A stretch of 64,000 nucleotides of DNA from Roseibium aggregatum (GTDB taxonomy: Bacteria; Pseudomonadota; Alphaproteobacteria; Rhizobiales; Stappiaceae), in the NCBI RefSeq assembly GCF_017309185.1, contig NZ_JAEKJZ010000008.1, positions 151,921-215,920 of the forward strand. Direction: 5' to 3'. The notes under the pieces were generated by a model. That model saw only the letters and a list, made by a program, of their open reading frames with translations, was not told the origin of the DNA and did not search any database. Of this stretch, positions 51,525-60,549 are shown one piece after another. How positions within the stretch are numbered: position 1 is the first letter of the stretch; each line of letters begins with the position of its first letter. The position numbers and the translations under genes were made by a program.

Positions 51525-52934
51525 TCAGTTCTGGAACGCCCGGCTCGTGCCGCGTTCCAGATAGACGCCTTCGCCGGGCTTGCCCGTCACCTCGCCGTCT
51601 TCGAACACGGTCGACCCGCGCAGGATCGTCCTGACCGGCCATCCCTTTATCTCGAGCCCCTCGTAGGGCGTGTAGTCGCAGTCATGGTGCATCAGCGACT
51701 GCGACATGGTTACCTCCCGCTCCGGATCCCAGAGCGTGATGTCCGCATCGGCACCGACCGCGATCGTTCCCTTTCGCGGATAAAGCCCGAAGAGCTTCGC
51801 CGGGTTGGTCGCCGTCAGCGCAACGAACCGCTCCAGCGAAATGCGTCCCTTAGAAACCCCTTCGGAGAAAAGGATCGGCAACCGGGCTTCAACGCCGGGA
51901 ATACCGTTCGGCACCCAGCGGAACGATGTGCGCGCGCCTTCCACATCCTTGCCCTTGCTGTCCTCGAAACGGAACGGGCAGTGGTCGGAGGAAAAGATGT
52001 CGAAGGTTCCGTCGCGCAGGCCTTCCCAGATGGCCTTCTGGCTGTCCGCGTCGCGGGGCGGCGGAGAACAGACGTATTTCGCGCCTTCGAAATCCATGTT
52101 GAGACCTTTCAGGTCCTCCGCGGTGAGCGCGATATACTGCGGGCAGGTCTCGGCAAAGACATTCATGCCCCGCTTCTTCGCCCACTGGATCTGCTCCATG
52201 GGATCGCGGCCCGAGACATGGACAATGGTAATCGGAACATCGGTCAGTTCCGCATGCGAGATGGCGCGATGCGTCGCCTCGCGCTCCACGCTCTGGGGCC
52301 GGCTTTCGGCGTGATAGTAGGGCGCTGTCTTGCCGGCCTCTTCCAGGCGCTTGGCCATATACTTGATGGCGTCGTAGCCTTCGGCATGCACCATGACCAT
52401 CGCCCGCTCGCGCCGGGCGAGGTCGAAGACGTCCAGCAACTGAGCATCGTTCAGCACCATGTCGTCATAGGTCATGAACACCTTGAACGAGGTGTATCCG
52501 GCCTTGACCAGTGCGGGCAGCTCCTGGCCGAGAACCTGGGGCGTCGGGTCGGTGATGATCAGGTGGAAGGACGTGTCGATGTGGCACTTGCCTTCCGCCG
52601 CCGCGTGGTAGGCTTCCACGGCTTCCCGCAGTGACTGTCCGCGCTGCTGCAGGGCAAAGGGCATGACGGTGGTATTGCCGCCGGCGGCCGCCGAACGCGT
52701 CCCGCTCTCGAAACCGTCCGCCATGACGACCCCGCCACCCTGCGGCTGCTCCAGGTGCACGTGAGCGTCGATCCCGCCGGGCAGCGCAAGCAGCCCCTCC
52801 GCATCGATCTCGTTTTGCGCCGGTCCGGCATCCTCCGCAATGACGACGATACGGCCGTCCCGGATACCGATGTCCGCCCGGATGCGGTCTGCGGCGGTTA
52901 CGATCTCCGCGTTGCGGATGACGGTGTCGAGCAT
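51525..52934 (-). CDS. dihydropyrimidinase/hydantoinase-like amidohydrolase
   Basis: 469 residues of the cyclic amidohydrolase family. The binuclear metal site is visible: His-x-His in GIDAHVHLEQPQGG, the carboxylated Lys in YTSFKVFMTYDD, His in VHAEGYDAIKY, His in ITIVHVSGRD and Asp in FSSDHCPFRF. These enzymes open cyclic imides or ureides such as dihydropyrimidines, hydantoins or allantoin. It is downstream of a TRAP transporter on the same strand (dctQ-dctM-dctP-hydrolase). The imported substrate may therefore be a cyclic amide or its relative. Confidence 0.85.
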   Translation of the reverse strand: MLDTVIRNAEIVTAADRIRADIGIRDGRIVVIAEDAGPAQNEIDAEGLLALPGGIDAHVHLEQPQGGGVVMADGFESGTRSAAAGGNTTVMPFALQQRGQSLREAVEAYHAAAEGKCHIDTSFHLIITDPTPQVLGQELPALVKAGYTSFKVFMTYDDMVLNDAQLLDVFDLARRERAMVMVHAEGYDAIKYMAKRLEEAGKTAPYYHAESRPQSVEREATHRAISHAELTDVPITIVHVSGRDPMEQIQWAKKRGMNVFAETCPQYIALTAEDLKGLNMDFEGAKYVCSPPPRDADSQKAIWEGLRDGTFDIFSSDHCPFRFEDSKGKDVEGARTSFRWVPNGIPGVEARLPILFSEGVSKGRISLERFVALTATNPAKLFGLYPRKGTIAVGADADITLWDPEREVTMSQSLMHHDCDYTPYEGLEIKGWPVRTILRGSTVFEDGEVTGKPGEGVYLERGTSRAFQN

Positions 52935-53071
52935 GTTCTGATTTCCGAAGCTGGGAATGAATTGGCCGCCACGCCAAACCGCGCTTCACGCGTCCGGCGG
53001 TGCAACGCGGTGCTGAGTATGACGGAGGGGCCCGCCGCAATCATAGATAGACGCAGCGGGCCCCGGCTGCA

Positions 53072-54037
53072 TCACTTTCCGGTCAGGGCGCCGAAGAGAG
53101 CCTTCTGGCCGTCGGTCGTGAGCTGGCTTTCATAGAGCGGCTGGGACGCTTCAATGAACGGCTTTGTATCGGGCGTCGTGATCGTCACGCCATGCTCCTT
53201 GAAGGAGTCGAGCAGCGGCTGCTCCATGTCGACGACATACTGGCGCTGCCACTTGGCCGCTTCGGAACCGGCTTCCATGAGAGCCGTCTTGATCTCTTCC
53301 GGAAGGGCGTCGAACGTATCCTTCTTCATGGTTACCGGCGCGGTCATGTTGAGCCAGCCGACCAATGCGAAATCCGGTGCGACTTCGTAAAACTTCATGC
53401 CGTCGTAGCCTGTGGAAGCCCCTTCCGCACCATCGACGACGCCGGACTGCAACGCGCCATAGAGTTCCGAATAGGACATCGGCGTCGGGTTGGCGCCATA
53501 GGCACGGAAGGCTTCCACATGGACCGGGTTCTGCATGGTGCGGATCTTCATGCCGGAAAGATCGTCGATGCTGTTGATCGGCTTGGAGGTCATCAGGTGA
53601 CGGATGCCGGAGGAGAAGACAGCGATGAGCTGGAAACCGGAACCGTTGGCGGAGTCCTCAAGCATGCCCCAGTTGGCGTCGACCTTCTCGCCGAGCGCGG
53701 GGATCGACGGGAACAGGAACGGCAGGTCGAAGACCTTGTAGTCCTCGACGTAGTTGGACAGCATCGCGTTGGAGGTCATGCCCATGTCGAGCGAGCCGAG
53801 CATGACGCTCTCGACCGTCTGCTGCTCGTCGCCGAGCTGTCCGCCCGGATAGATCTCCAGCGTGGCGGCGCCGCCGGTCTTTTCCTCCAGCAGGTCCTTC
53901 ATCTTCTGCAGGCCCTTGTCCTGCACCTCGTCCGCGGCGTTGGTGTGTGCCACCTTGAACGTATAGTCGGCGGCGATGACAGGCGTGGCGGTGAATGCGG
54001 CAAGCGCCGCAACGGTAGCAATTACCCTCTTGTACAT
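53072..54037 (-). CDS. dctP: TRAP transporter substrate-binding protein (second system)
   Basis: 321 residues. The signal peptide (MYKRVIATVAALAAFTATPV) is followed by the DctP pattern YTFKVAHTNAADEVQDKGLQ, then GMKIRTMQNPVHVEAFRAYG and YGALQSGVVDGAEGAST. The RTMQNP arginine is kept, so an anionic ligand is expected. In this operon the binding protein comes after the two permease genes, unlike the first TRAP system. A dihydropyrimidinase-like gene follows after 137 bp. Confidence 0.9.
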   Translation of the reverse strand: MYKRVIATVAALAAFTATPVIAADYTFKVAHTNAADEVQDKGLQKMKDLLEEKTGGAATLEIYPGGQLGDEQQTVESVMLGSLDMGMTSNAMLSNYVEDYKVFDLPFLFPSIPALGEKVDANWGMLEDSANGSGFQLIAVFSSGIRHLMTSKPINSIDDLSGMKIRTMQNPVHVEAFRAYGANPTPMSYSELYGALQSGVVDGAEGASTGYDGMKFYEVAPDFALVGWLNMTAPVTMKKDTFDALPEEIKTALMEAGSEAAKWQRQYVVDMEQPLLDSFKEHGVTITTPDTKPFIEASQPLYESQLTTDGQKALFGALTGK

Positions 54038-54081
54038 TTGCTTTTCACTTTCTTTGGTTGGAAGGAAGGTTGGATTCCGCC

Positions 54082-55362
54082 TCAGTTGAGAAGCGAGGGA
54101 AGCCAGAGCGAGACCGCCGGCACGAAGGTCACAAGAACCAGTGCAATCAGCATGCAGGCCAGGGGCAGCCAGACTTTTCGGGACACCTGCTCGATGCGCC
54201 GGCCCGCGACGGACGAGGCGACATAGAGACAGATGCCATAGGGAGGCGTGATCAGACCGATCGACAGGTTAAGCGCGGTGATCACGCCGAACTGGACGGG
54301 GTGGATACCGTAGCTCTGGGCGATCGGCAGCAGGATCGGCAGCAGAATCAGGATCGCCGAGATGCTTTCCATGAACATGCCGACGACCAGCAACAGGATG
54401 TTCACAATCAGCAGGAACGCGACCGGACTGTCGGTGACGCCCGTCAGCCAGCCCTTCAGCAGGGCGGGAAAGCCCTGGGTCGCGATGATCCAGGTGAACA
54501 CCGACGCGGTCGAAATGATGATCAGCACCGTGGCCGAGAGGCTGATCGCCCTCAGGAAGATCGCCGGCAGATCACGGATGTGAAGTTCCCGGTAGATCAC
54601 CATCGTGACGAACAGCGTCGTGAAAAGCGCAACGCAGGCCGCCTCGGTGGCCGTGAAAATCCCGCCGACAATCCCGCCGATGATCACCACCGGCACCAGC
54701 AGGCCCGGCGCGGCTTCCACGAAACCGTCGCCAAGACGCTTCAGCGTGAAGGGTTCCGTGTCGCGATAGGCCTCGTCATCGCCCCGGCTGGCATAGATCC
54801 AGCAACCGGCCATGAGGCTGACCATCACGATCAGGCCGGGCACGATCCCGCCGAGGAACATCGCCCCGATGGACTGGTTCGAGGTGATGGCGATCACGAT
54901 CATGACGATGGATGGCGGAATGATCGATGCCAGAGATCCGGAAGCCGCTATGACCGAAGCGGCAAGATCGATATTGTAGTTCCTCTTGCGCATTTCCGGT
55001 GTCATGACGGCGCTGATCGCGGCCGTGTCGGCGGAGCCGGACCCGGAGATTGCAGCCAGCCCGGTGCCTGTGACGATCGAGACCAGATAAAGGCTGCCGC
55101 TGATCCAGCCGACAAGCGCACTGGCAAGATTGACGAAACGGCGCGCGATCCCGCCGGCGTCCATCAGGAGACCGGAGGCGACGAAAAAGGGAATCGCCAT
55201 CAGCGTGAACGAGTTGATGCCCCCGTAGACGCGTTGCGCGACGATCGAAACCGGGGCCGTCGTTGTGACCTCGATGGCGACGAGCGCCGCGATGCCGAGC
55301 GCAAGAACGATCGGAACGCCGGAAACGAGGAGAAGAAGGAAACCGCATGCTGCCCAGATCAT
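54082..55362 (-). CDS. dctM: TRAP transporter large permease (second system)
   Basis: 426 residues from the ATG at 55360-55362, which overlaps the small permease stop (ATGA); the open frame continues to 55740 but that part shadows the small permease. FFVASGLLMDAGGIARRFV, ISGSGSADTAAISAVMT, IPPSIVMIVIA and IGLITPPYGICLYVASSVAG match DctM. It is about as similar to the first system's permease as two paralogues in one genome usually are. Confidence 0.92.
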   Translation of the reverse strand: MIWAACGFLLLLVSGVPIVLALGIAALVAIEVTTTAPVSIVAQRVYGGINSFTLMAIPFFVASGLLMDAGGIARRFVNLASALVGWISGSLYLVSIVTGTGLAAISGSGSADTAAISAVMTPEMRKRNYNIDLAASVIAASGSLASIIPPSIVMIVIAITSNQSIGAMFLGGIVPGLIVMVSLMAGCWIYASRGDDEAYRDTEPFTLKRLGDGFVEAAPGLLVPVVIIGGIVGGIFTATEAACVALFTTLFVTMVIYRELHIRDLPAIFLRAISLSATVLIIISTASVFTWIIATQGFPALLKGWLTGVTDSPVAFLLIVNILLLVVGMFMESISAILILLPILLPIAQSYGIHPVQFGVITALNLSIGLITPPYGICLYVASSVAGRRIEQVSRKVWLPLACMLIALVLVTFVPAVSLWLPSLLN

Positions 55363-55907
55363 GCCGCGGCTCCGGTTTCGTCTTCCGAGGCAGCCTCCCG
55401 GCCGGGATGCAGCACCCGCGGGAAAGTAACGATCGCCGTCTCGATCAGGAAGTAGCCAAAGCCGACCGGCAGGGCCATGTAGGGGATCGCCATGGGGATC
55501 TGCAAGGCGGGCGACTTCACGATGAAACCGATCGCCAGCATGGACAACGATCCGACAACGACCACTCCCAGGAACCAGAGGCTCAGCAGCAGCCCCGCGC
55601 CGATGCAGATGCGCTGGATGACAAGCGGCGCCTTTCGGATCAGCAGGTCGACGCCGACATGCTGATTGTATCGCATGGCGATGCCCGCCCCCAGAAGCGT
55701 CAGCCACACCTGGGCGAAGGTCGCCGTTTCCTCGCTCCACGCGATCGAATAGTTGAAGAAGTAGCGACCGACGATCTGCGCGAGAATGGCCAGGGCCATA
55801 TACGCGAGCAGAATCAAGGCCACCACATCGACCAGCCGGCGCAGGATATTAAGGCAGACACGCAACAGTGCGAGTGGCCCGGGCGTGCCGGTGCGGTTCG
55901 CGACCAT
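55359..55907 (-). CDS. dctQ: TRAP transporter small permease (second system)
   Basis: 182 residues with four hydrophobic helices; FNYSIAWSEETATFAQVWL and GAGIAMRYNQHVGVDLL are DctQ landmarks and parallel the first system's small permease. It is the first gene of the dctQ-dctM-dctP-hydrolase operon. The 215-bp gap upstream, shared with the aldolase gene at 56123, should hold divergent promoters. Confidence 0.88.
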   Translation of the reverse strand: MVANRTGTPGPLALLRVCLNILRRLVDVVALILLAYMALAILAQIVGRYFFNYSIAWSEETATFAQVWLTLLGAGIAMRYNQHVGVDLLIRKAPLVIQRICIGAGLLLSLWFLGVVVVGSLSMLAIGFIVKSPALQIPMAIPYMALPVGFGYFLIETAIVTFPRVLHPGREAASEDETGAAA

Positions 55908-56122
55908 CTTTTCTCCGCTTGCTCACTGCCGCTCGCACGACGGCGAGCGGAATTCATCTCAAGGCAGTTGCCAAATCACGCTCTGGGCATTTTTTAGCAC
56001 CGCTCAACTTTGTGGCAGGTTACCAACAATGACGGCGCGAGAAAGACGGCAAACTATAAATAAACTGATAGCAAGTATTTATCGCTCTGATTTTTTTGGC
56101 AATTACTCGCTCGCTTCGATAA

Positions 56123-56965
56123 ATGATGAGTAAATCAAACATCGTAAGTACAAAATATAGGCAATTGATGACTTTTGCAGCATCAAAACGTCCGGAACCC
56201 GGCGTCGTTTCTCCCGATTACGGTCTTGCCTTCTGCCTGTTCGGCCGGGCGGAAGCGGTGCTTCTGGCGCGCGGGGCCGGCTTCAGCTTCGTCGTCGTCG
56301 ATATGGAACACGGGCCGCTCGGCATATCCGAACTGGGTCAGATGGCCGCCGCAGGTCTCGCGAGCCGGTTTCCCGTGTACGGGCGCGTGACGGGCCCTGG
56401 TTCGCCTGACGTGGCGCGCGTTCTGGATTGCGGCGCAACCGGTGTCATCGTGCCTCATGTGGACAGCGTGGAGGATGCCCGGCGTGTCGTCCGCGCCTGC
56501 CGGTTCCAGCCAACCGGCGCGCGCGCGCTTCCAGGCCCTTTGCCCGCGTTCGAGTATCACGCGCTGCGCGCCGAGGAGCTTTGCGACAGGTCCGAGACAA
56601 GCACTCAGGTCATAGCGATGATCGAAAGTGCGGCCGGCCTCGATGCCGTTGAGGAAATCGCCGCAACGCCCGGCATCGACGGACTGATGATCGGCAGCAA
56701 TGACCTTGCCGATGGCATCGGCCTGCGCGGCCAGCTTCACCATCCGGACTTTCTTTCCGCCTGCGCGCGCATCTCGACAGCGGCCCTGGCGAACGGCTGC
56801 ACCTACGGCATCATGGGACTGCCGAGGGACCTGGTCCGATCGCACGCCCTCGACCTGGGGGCCACGCTTGTCGTCGCCACGAACGAAACGAATCTCGTTG
56901 CGGAGGGCGGCGCCCTGCTGCTTGACGGACTGCGCCGGGAGACGGTCTCCCGGGTCACCCCTTGA
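56123..56965 (+). CDS. HpcH/HpaI-family aldolase
   Basis: 280 residues of the 2,4-dihydroxyhept-2-enedioate aldolase family. The catalytic His is in VVDMEHGPLG, the metal-binding Glu in IESAAGLDAVEEIA and the Asp in MIGSNDLADGIG. Family members cleave 4-hydroxy-2-oxo acids to pyruvate and an aldehyde. Ribosome-binding sites before the possible starts at 56123, 56126 and 56168 are all weak, so the N-terminus is uncertain. An AT-rich dyad (ATAAATA at 56056-56062, TATTTAT at 56076-56082) lies in its promoter region. Confidence 0.82.
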   Translation: MMSKSNIVSTKYRQLMTFAASKRPEPGVVSPDYGLAFCLFGRAEAVLLARGAGFSFVVVDMEHGPLGISELGQMAAAGLASRFPVYGRVTGPGSPDVARVLDCGATGVIVPHVDSVEDARRVVRACRFQPTGARALPGPLPAFEYHALRAEELCDRSETSTQVIAMIESAAGLDAVEEIAATPGIDGLMIGSNDLADGIGLRGQLHHPDFLSACARISTAALANGCTYGIMGLPRDLVRSHALDLGATLVVATNETNLVAEGGALLLDGLRRETVSRVTP

Positions 56966-57019
56966 CCGATCTGCACGCACCGGCTCCAGGGTCGCAAAAA
57001 CGCACCGCGGCACGTCGGA

Positions 57020-57946
57020 TCATGAACCGGAACGCTGGCTCACCGTCCTGACCTCGGTGATCCTGTTCGCCGCGTGTTCCCGGAAAGCACTGATGAACCG
57101 CAGGATCTGCCGCGAGCGCGGCTTGGTCTTCAACAGGGCGGCCGAGAGCTCAAACCGCAAGGCAGGTTCATATGGACGGACGACAAGCCCCTGCCGCATC
57201 GCGCTGAAGGCGGACAGTTCGTCGACAACGGTGACACCCCAGCCTTCGCTCACGATCCGCGCAGCCGCGTTCATGAAACGCGTTTCGATCGCCGGGCTGT
57301 ACTCGAACCCGCTGGCACGGAAGCTGTCGGCAAGCATCAGGCCGACCCGGTTGGCTGTCTGGGGTCCGACGAGCGGGCGGTCGCGGAGATCGCGCGGCGT
57401 GATCACATCGAGGTTCGCGAGCGGATCGTTCTCGCTGCAAAGGCACACCGCGCTCAGTTCATCGATCAGTTCGTAGTCGAGTGCCTGTCGCTCGTAGGCG
57501 GACATGACAAAGGCGACGTCGGCCAATCCGTTTTCGACGACCTGCAGAACACTGTCGAGCGGCCGGGTCTCGAGCGAAATCTGGATGCGCGGGTATTCTT
57601 CGGCATATTCCGCGATGACGCGCGGCAGCAGGGCCTCGCTCAATTCGGCGGTCGAGGCCACGCGGATGCGTCCGATCCTGCCGAGCCGCAGGTCCGAGGC
57701 ACGCTGGTTTACCGCGTCGCGCAGCATGAAGAGCGGCTCGGACTCCTCCAGCAGGATCAAGGCCTCTTCCGTCGGCGACAGCCGATTGCTCACCCGCTCG
57801 AAGAGAGGGAAGCCAAGCACCGATTCGATATGGCGGATGGTGTTGGAGATCGACGGCTGGGACATGCCCAAACGCTCTGCCGCCCCCACAGTTGTGCGGT
57901 ACTGAACCACGGCCCGCAGAATTTCGAGCTGTCTGAGATTCAGCAT
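57020..57946 (-). CDS. LysR-family transcriptional regulator
   Basis: 308 residues. The winged helix reads MLNLRQLEILRAVVQYRTT and then AERLGMSQPSISNTIRHIE; the remainder is a typical LysR substrate-binding domain. It lies last in the minus-strand operon of CoA-linked genes, 20 bp after the small protein gene, and its 3' end faces the HpcH/HpaI aldolase gene 55 bp away. It probably controls that operon, in response to one of its intermediates. Confidence 0.87.
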   Translation of the reverse strand: MLNLRQLEILRAVVQYRTTVGAAERLGMSQPSISNTIRHIESVLGFPLFERVSNRLSPTEEALILLEESEPLFMLRDAVNQRASDLRLGRIGRIRVASTAELSEALLPRVIAEYAEEYPRIQISLETRPLDSVLQVVENGLADVAFVMSAYERQALDYELIDELSAVCLCSENDPLANLDVITPRDLRDRPLVGPQTANRVGLMLADSFRASGFEYSPAIETRFMNAAARIVSEGWGVTVVDELSAFSAMRQGLVVRPYEPALRFELSAALLKTKPRSRQILRFISAFREHAANRITEVRTVSQRSGS

Positions 57947-57966
57947 GTTCGCAACCGGTATCCCTG

Positions 57967-58269
57967 TTACAGAGAAGCCGCTTCACTTTGCGTCAGCCGG
58001 ATACGGCGGAAGTTGCGTATCTTGTCGCTGAAGGGCCCGAAGCCCTTAATAGCATTGAACTCCGGGGTTTCATAGGCTTCCGGGCCCGTGATCGTATAGA
58101 TCGCCACGTGGCGGGGCCCGCCCTCGATGCATTTCTCGCGGCGCGCATCCAGCCAGCCGGGACAGGCCAGGATGTCCGGTATGTGCCGGGTCTCATACCA
58201 TTCGTCGAAGGCCGCCTCATGCTCGGGATCGATATCGACAAAGACGATGTGGGTCTGGGTTTCGCTCAT
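57967..58269 (-). CDS. small dimeric alpha/beta-barrel-type protein (EthD-like)
   Basis: 100 residues; THIVFVDIDPEHEAAFDEWY, then ETRHIPDILACPGWLDARR and HVAIYTITGPEAYET, matches the short ferredoxin-like barrel proteins of the EthD/DUF4286 type, which occur in degradation operons. No enzymatic activity is assured. Its start overlaps the preceding DapA-like gene by four bases. Confidence 0.65.
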   Translation of the reverse strand: MSETQTHIVFVDIDPEHEAAFDEWYETRHIPDILACPGWLDARREKCIEGGPRHVAIYTITGPEAYETPEFNAIKGFGPFSDKIRNFRRIRLTQSEAASL

Positions 58270-59192
58270 GGGATCAGGTCCAGGCAGGGGCGCAGCGCAT
58301 TCATCAGGGCGCTCAGTTCGGCGGTTTCGATCCGGGGGGTCGGACGGCGGCAGGCGGGACTGGAGATCCGCCCCAGTTCATGAAGGCAGGCCTTCAGGCG
58401 CGCGGCGGCCAGATGGCCCGGCGCCTTGTAAACAAGAGCGGCGAAATCGAAGAGAGCGGAGTGGATCCCGAGCGCAGCTTCGATCCGCCCTTCCCGCACA
58501 TTCTTGTCCAATGCGGAGATCAGCTCCGGCACGACGGCCGAAAGACTGACCGCGGAGCCGTCGCTGCCGATCATGAAACAGGAAAAGAGATGTTCGTCGC
58601 CGGACGCCATCACGGCCACATCGGGACGAAGTTCGCGCGCGATCCTGCGGGTGGTCTCATAGGCCCTGGTTTCCCAACTGCCTTCCTTGATGCCGACGAC
58701 CGCCTCGATTTCCAGAAGGCGGCGCAGCACGTCCGGTTTGTAGGCCGTGTGGCCGGCGCCGACTGAGCCCTGGAAGAGGTAGACCGGCGCGCCGGTCAGC
58801 TCGGCAATGCCCCTGTGATGGTCGACGACGGACCGGGGATCGGCTCCAAGAGCCCAGGAGAAAGGTGCGAAGACCATGACGGCATCCGCACCGGCTGCCA
58901 GGGCCGCCCTGGCGTCTTCGGCCGCAAAGCGGGTGTTTTCCGAACTGACGGCCACGAGAATGCGCCGGCCGGGGGCAACCGAGCGCGCCACCCGCACCAC
59001 GTCGCTCTGCTCCGAGCGTGTCAGGTGGATGCCTTCCCCGGCATGACCGTTCAAGAGCAGTCCGGCCTGGCCGGGGTCCGCCAGAACTTGCGTGAAATGA
59101 CGCTCTAGGCTCGCGTGATCCAAGGTCCCGTCTTCAAGCATCGGGCAGATGGTGGCCGCGTAGAGCCCGCCGCTCTCTCCCGCCGTCATCAC
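58266..59192 (-). CDS. DapA/NAL superfamily protein with altered active-site motifs
   Basis: 308 residues. The Schiff-base Lys is present in VVGIKEGSWE, but the GSTGE motif of DapA is replaced by LLNGHAGEGIHLT and the catalytic Tyr motif YNNP by YLFQGSVG, with Phe at the Tyr position. It therefore probably uses a different acid-base group and a different substrate from true DapA. It is encoded next to a similar protein at 59189 with a four-base overlap. Confidence 0.8.
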   Translation of the reverse strand: MMTAGESGGLYAATICPMLEDGTLDHASLERHFTQVLADPGQAGLLLNGHAGEGIHLTRSEQSDVVRVARSVAPGRRILVAVSSENTRFAAEDARAALAAGADAVMVFAPFSWALGADPRSVVDHHRGIAELTGAPVYLFQGSVGAGHTAYKPDVLRRLLEIEAVVGIKEGSWETRAYETTRRIARELRPDVAVMASGDEHLFSCFMIGSDGSAVSLSAVVPELISALDKNVREGRIEAALGIHSALFDFAALVYKAPGHLAAARLKACLHELGRISSPACRRPTPRIETAELSALMNALRPCLDLIP

Positions 59193-60118
59193 ATGACCTC
59201 CGCTGCAACGAGCGCCTTGCGCAGGCCATCGCGTATCTCGCCGGATTGCGGCAGCAGCGGCAGGCGCGGAGCGGCGTTCTTGATGATGCCCATCATCTCC
59301 AGCCCGTCCTTCATCCTCGTGTGCATGTCGATCACCGGCGCCGGCCCATAGATGGCGCGAACCACCGGATAAAGCCGGTCGTTGGCGGCGCGCATGGCAG
59401 CGAGGTCCATGGCTTCCGACGCCTTCCAGAGATCGGCAAGCAGGCCTGGAACGAGGCTTGCGAGCCCCGACAGGATGCCGTCGCCGCCAAGGGCCACCTG
59501 GGAGAAGAACCAGTGAAAATTGGAGGGAAGCAAGGCCACGTCCGGTGCCGCATCCTTCAACGCCCGTCGGTTCTCGTCATAGGCGAGCATGGTCGCCGAG
59601 CCTTCCTTGACCGCGATCACCTCCGGCACTTTCGCGACTTCGGCAAGAACGGGCGTGGACAGGCCGAAGCCGGAGGCAATCGGAAACTGGAAATGGGAGA
59701 GCGGCATCTGCAGCTCGCGGCCGAGCCTTTCGAACAGCTTTACGGCCGCCACGGTTCCGGCATTGCCGCCGCCGAGCGCTTCGGCCGGAAAGATCACCGC
59801 GACGTCCGCGCCTGCTTCGCGGGCGGCCTCGGCCTGGCGGAGCGCATCCGGCAGGCCGGTCGGCACCACACCGGCAAGCAACGGCCGGTCCTTGCCGATG
59901 TGATCGCGCGTGCGCCGGATGACGTCGTCCCGTTCCTGGTCGGTCAGGGCGGTCGCTTCCCCGGCATGACCGTTCACGAAGATGCAGTCGGTCGTCTCGG
60001 GCCGCGCACAATGGTCGAGAACCGCGGCGTAGCCATCCCAGTCGATCGCCCCGCTCTCGTCGAAGGGCAGAACGGTGGCCACGGTGATGCCGCGAAGATC
60101 CTTGCCGGTCAGGGTCAT
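59189..60118 (-). CDS. DapA/NAL superfamily protein with altered active-site motifs (second copy)
   Basis: 309 residues from the ATG at 60116-60118, overlapping the hydratase stop; a longer frame to 60355 is only a shadow. VIAVKEGSAT holds the Schiff-base Lys; IFVNGHAGEATALT replaces GSTGE, and SHFQFP replaces the LYNNP Tyr with Phe. These are the same changes as in the neighbouring paralogue, so the pair belongs to one subgroup and may form hetero-oligomers or act on two related keto acids. Confidence 0.8.
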   Translation of the reverse strand: MTLTGKDLRGITVATVLPFDESGAIDWDGYAAVLDHCARPETTDCIFVNGHAGEATALTDQERDDVIRRTRDHIGKDRPLLAGVVPTGLPDALRQAEAAREAGADVAVIFPAEALGGGNAGTVAAVKLFERLGRELQMPLSHFQFPIASGFGLSTPVLAEVAKVPEVIAVKEGSATMLAYDENRRALKDAAPDVALLPSNFHWFFSQVALGGDGILSGLASLVPGLLADLWKASEAMDLAAMRAANDRLYPVVRAIYGPAPVIDMHTRMKDGLEMMGIIKNAAPRLPLLPQSGEIRDGLRKALVAAEVM

Positions 60119-60549
60119 GTAGTTACTTTCTTTCTCGGAAATTTCAGGGTGGCATCGGCCTTGAGAACCTCGAGGCCTTCCTCGTTTCTGGCCGATGCCT
60201 GCCAATCGACGGTCCGGTTTTCCTCGTCCTTGGAAGAAATCCAGATCTCGAAGGTGATCGTGTCGCCGTAGCGCACGGCGCCGGTAAACCAGAAGCTGTC
60301 GCGGATCGAGACGCCAAGCGTTCCGACCAGTTCCGCCGTCAGCACGGAAGTGCATATGCCGGCCACCAGGATGCCCGGAGCCAGGCGTTCGCCGAACCGT
60401 GTGCCCGACGCGTAGTCCTCGTCCACGTGAACGGGGCCGAAGTCCCCGGTCGCGGCGATATACATCGCGCCGTCGGCCTCCGTCACGGTCTTGGTGACGG
60501 ACACCTTGTCACCGACGTTCAGCTCATCGATCTGGCGGATGTCATACAT
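60115..60549 (-). CDS. MaoC-type hydratase subunit
   Basis: 144 residues, a single hot-dog domain with YIAATGDFGPVHVDEDYA, which has the Asp and His pair of hydratase 2, followed by GERLAPGILVAGICT. It should be able to hydrate an enoyl-CoA. It overlaps the gene for another small hot-dog protein by eight bases, suggesting the two form a heteromer as in two-chain MaoC hydratases. Confidence 0.8.
   Translation of the reverse strand: MYDIRQIDELNVGDKVSVTKTVTEADGAMYIAATGDFGPVHVDEDYASGTRFGERLAPGILVAGICTSVLTAELVGTLGVSIRDSFWFTGAVRYGDTITFEIWISSKDEENRTVDWQASARNEEGLEVLKADATLKFPRKKVTT

Noticed and set aside
53027..53064. GGGGCCCGC/GCGGGCCCC inverted repeat after the second binding-protein gene considered as a terminator
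   Set aside because: The 20-base loop and lack of any T-tract make termination unlikely; it may only be a stabilising hairpin.
54053..54063. TTTGGTTGGAA resembling the proposed GntR box of the B6 locus
   Set aside because: It is shorter, in the reverse orientation relative to the nearby gene, and sits in the ribosome-binding region of dctP; chance similarity is likely.
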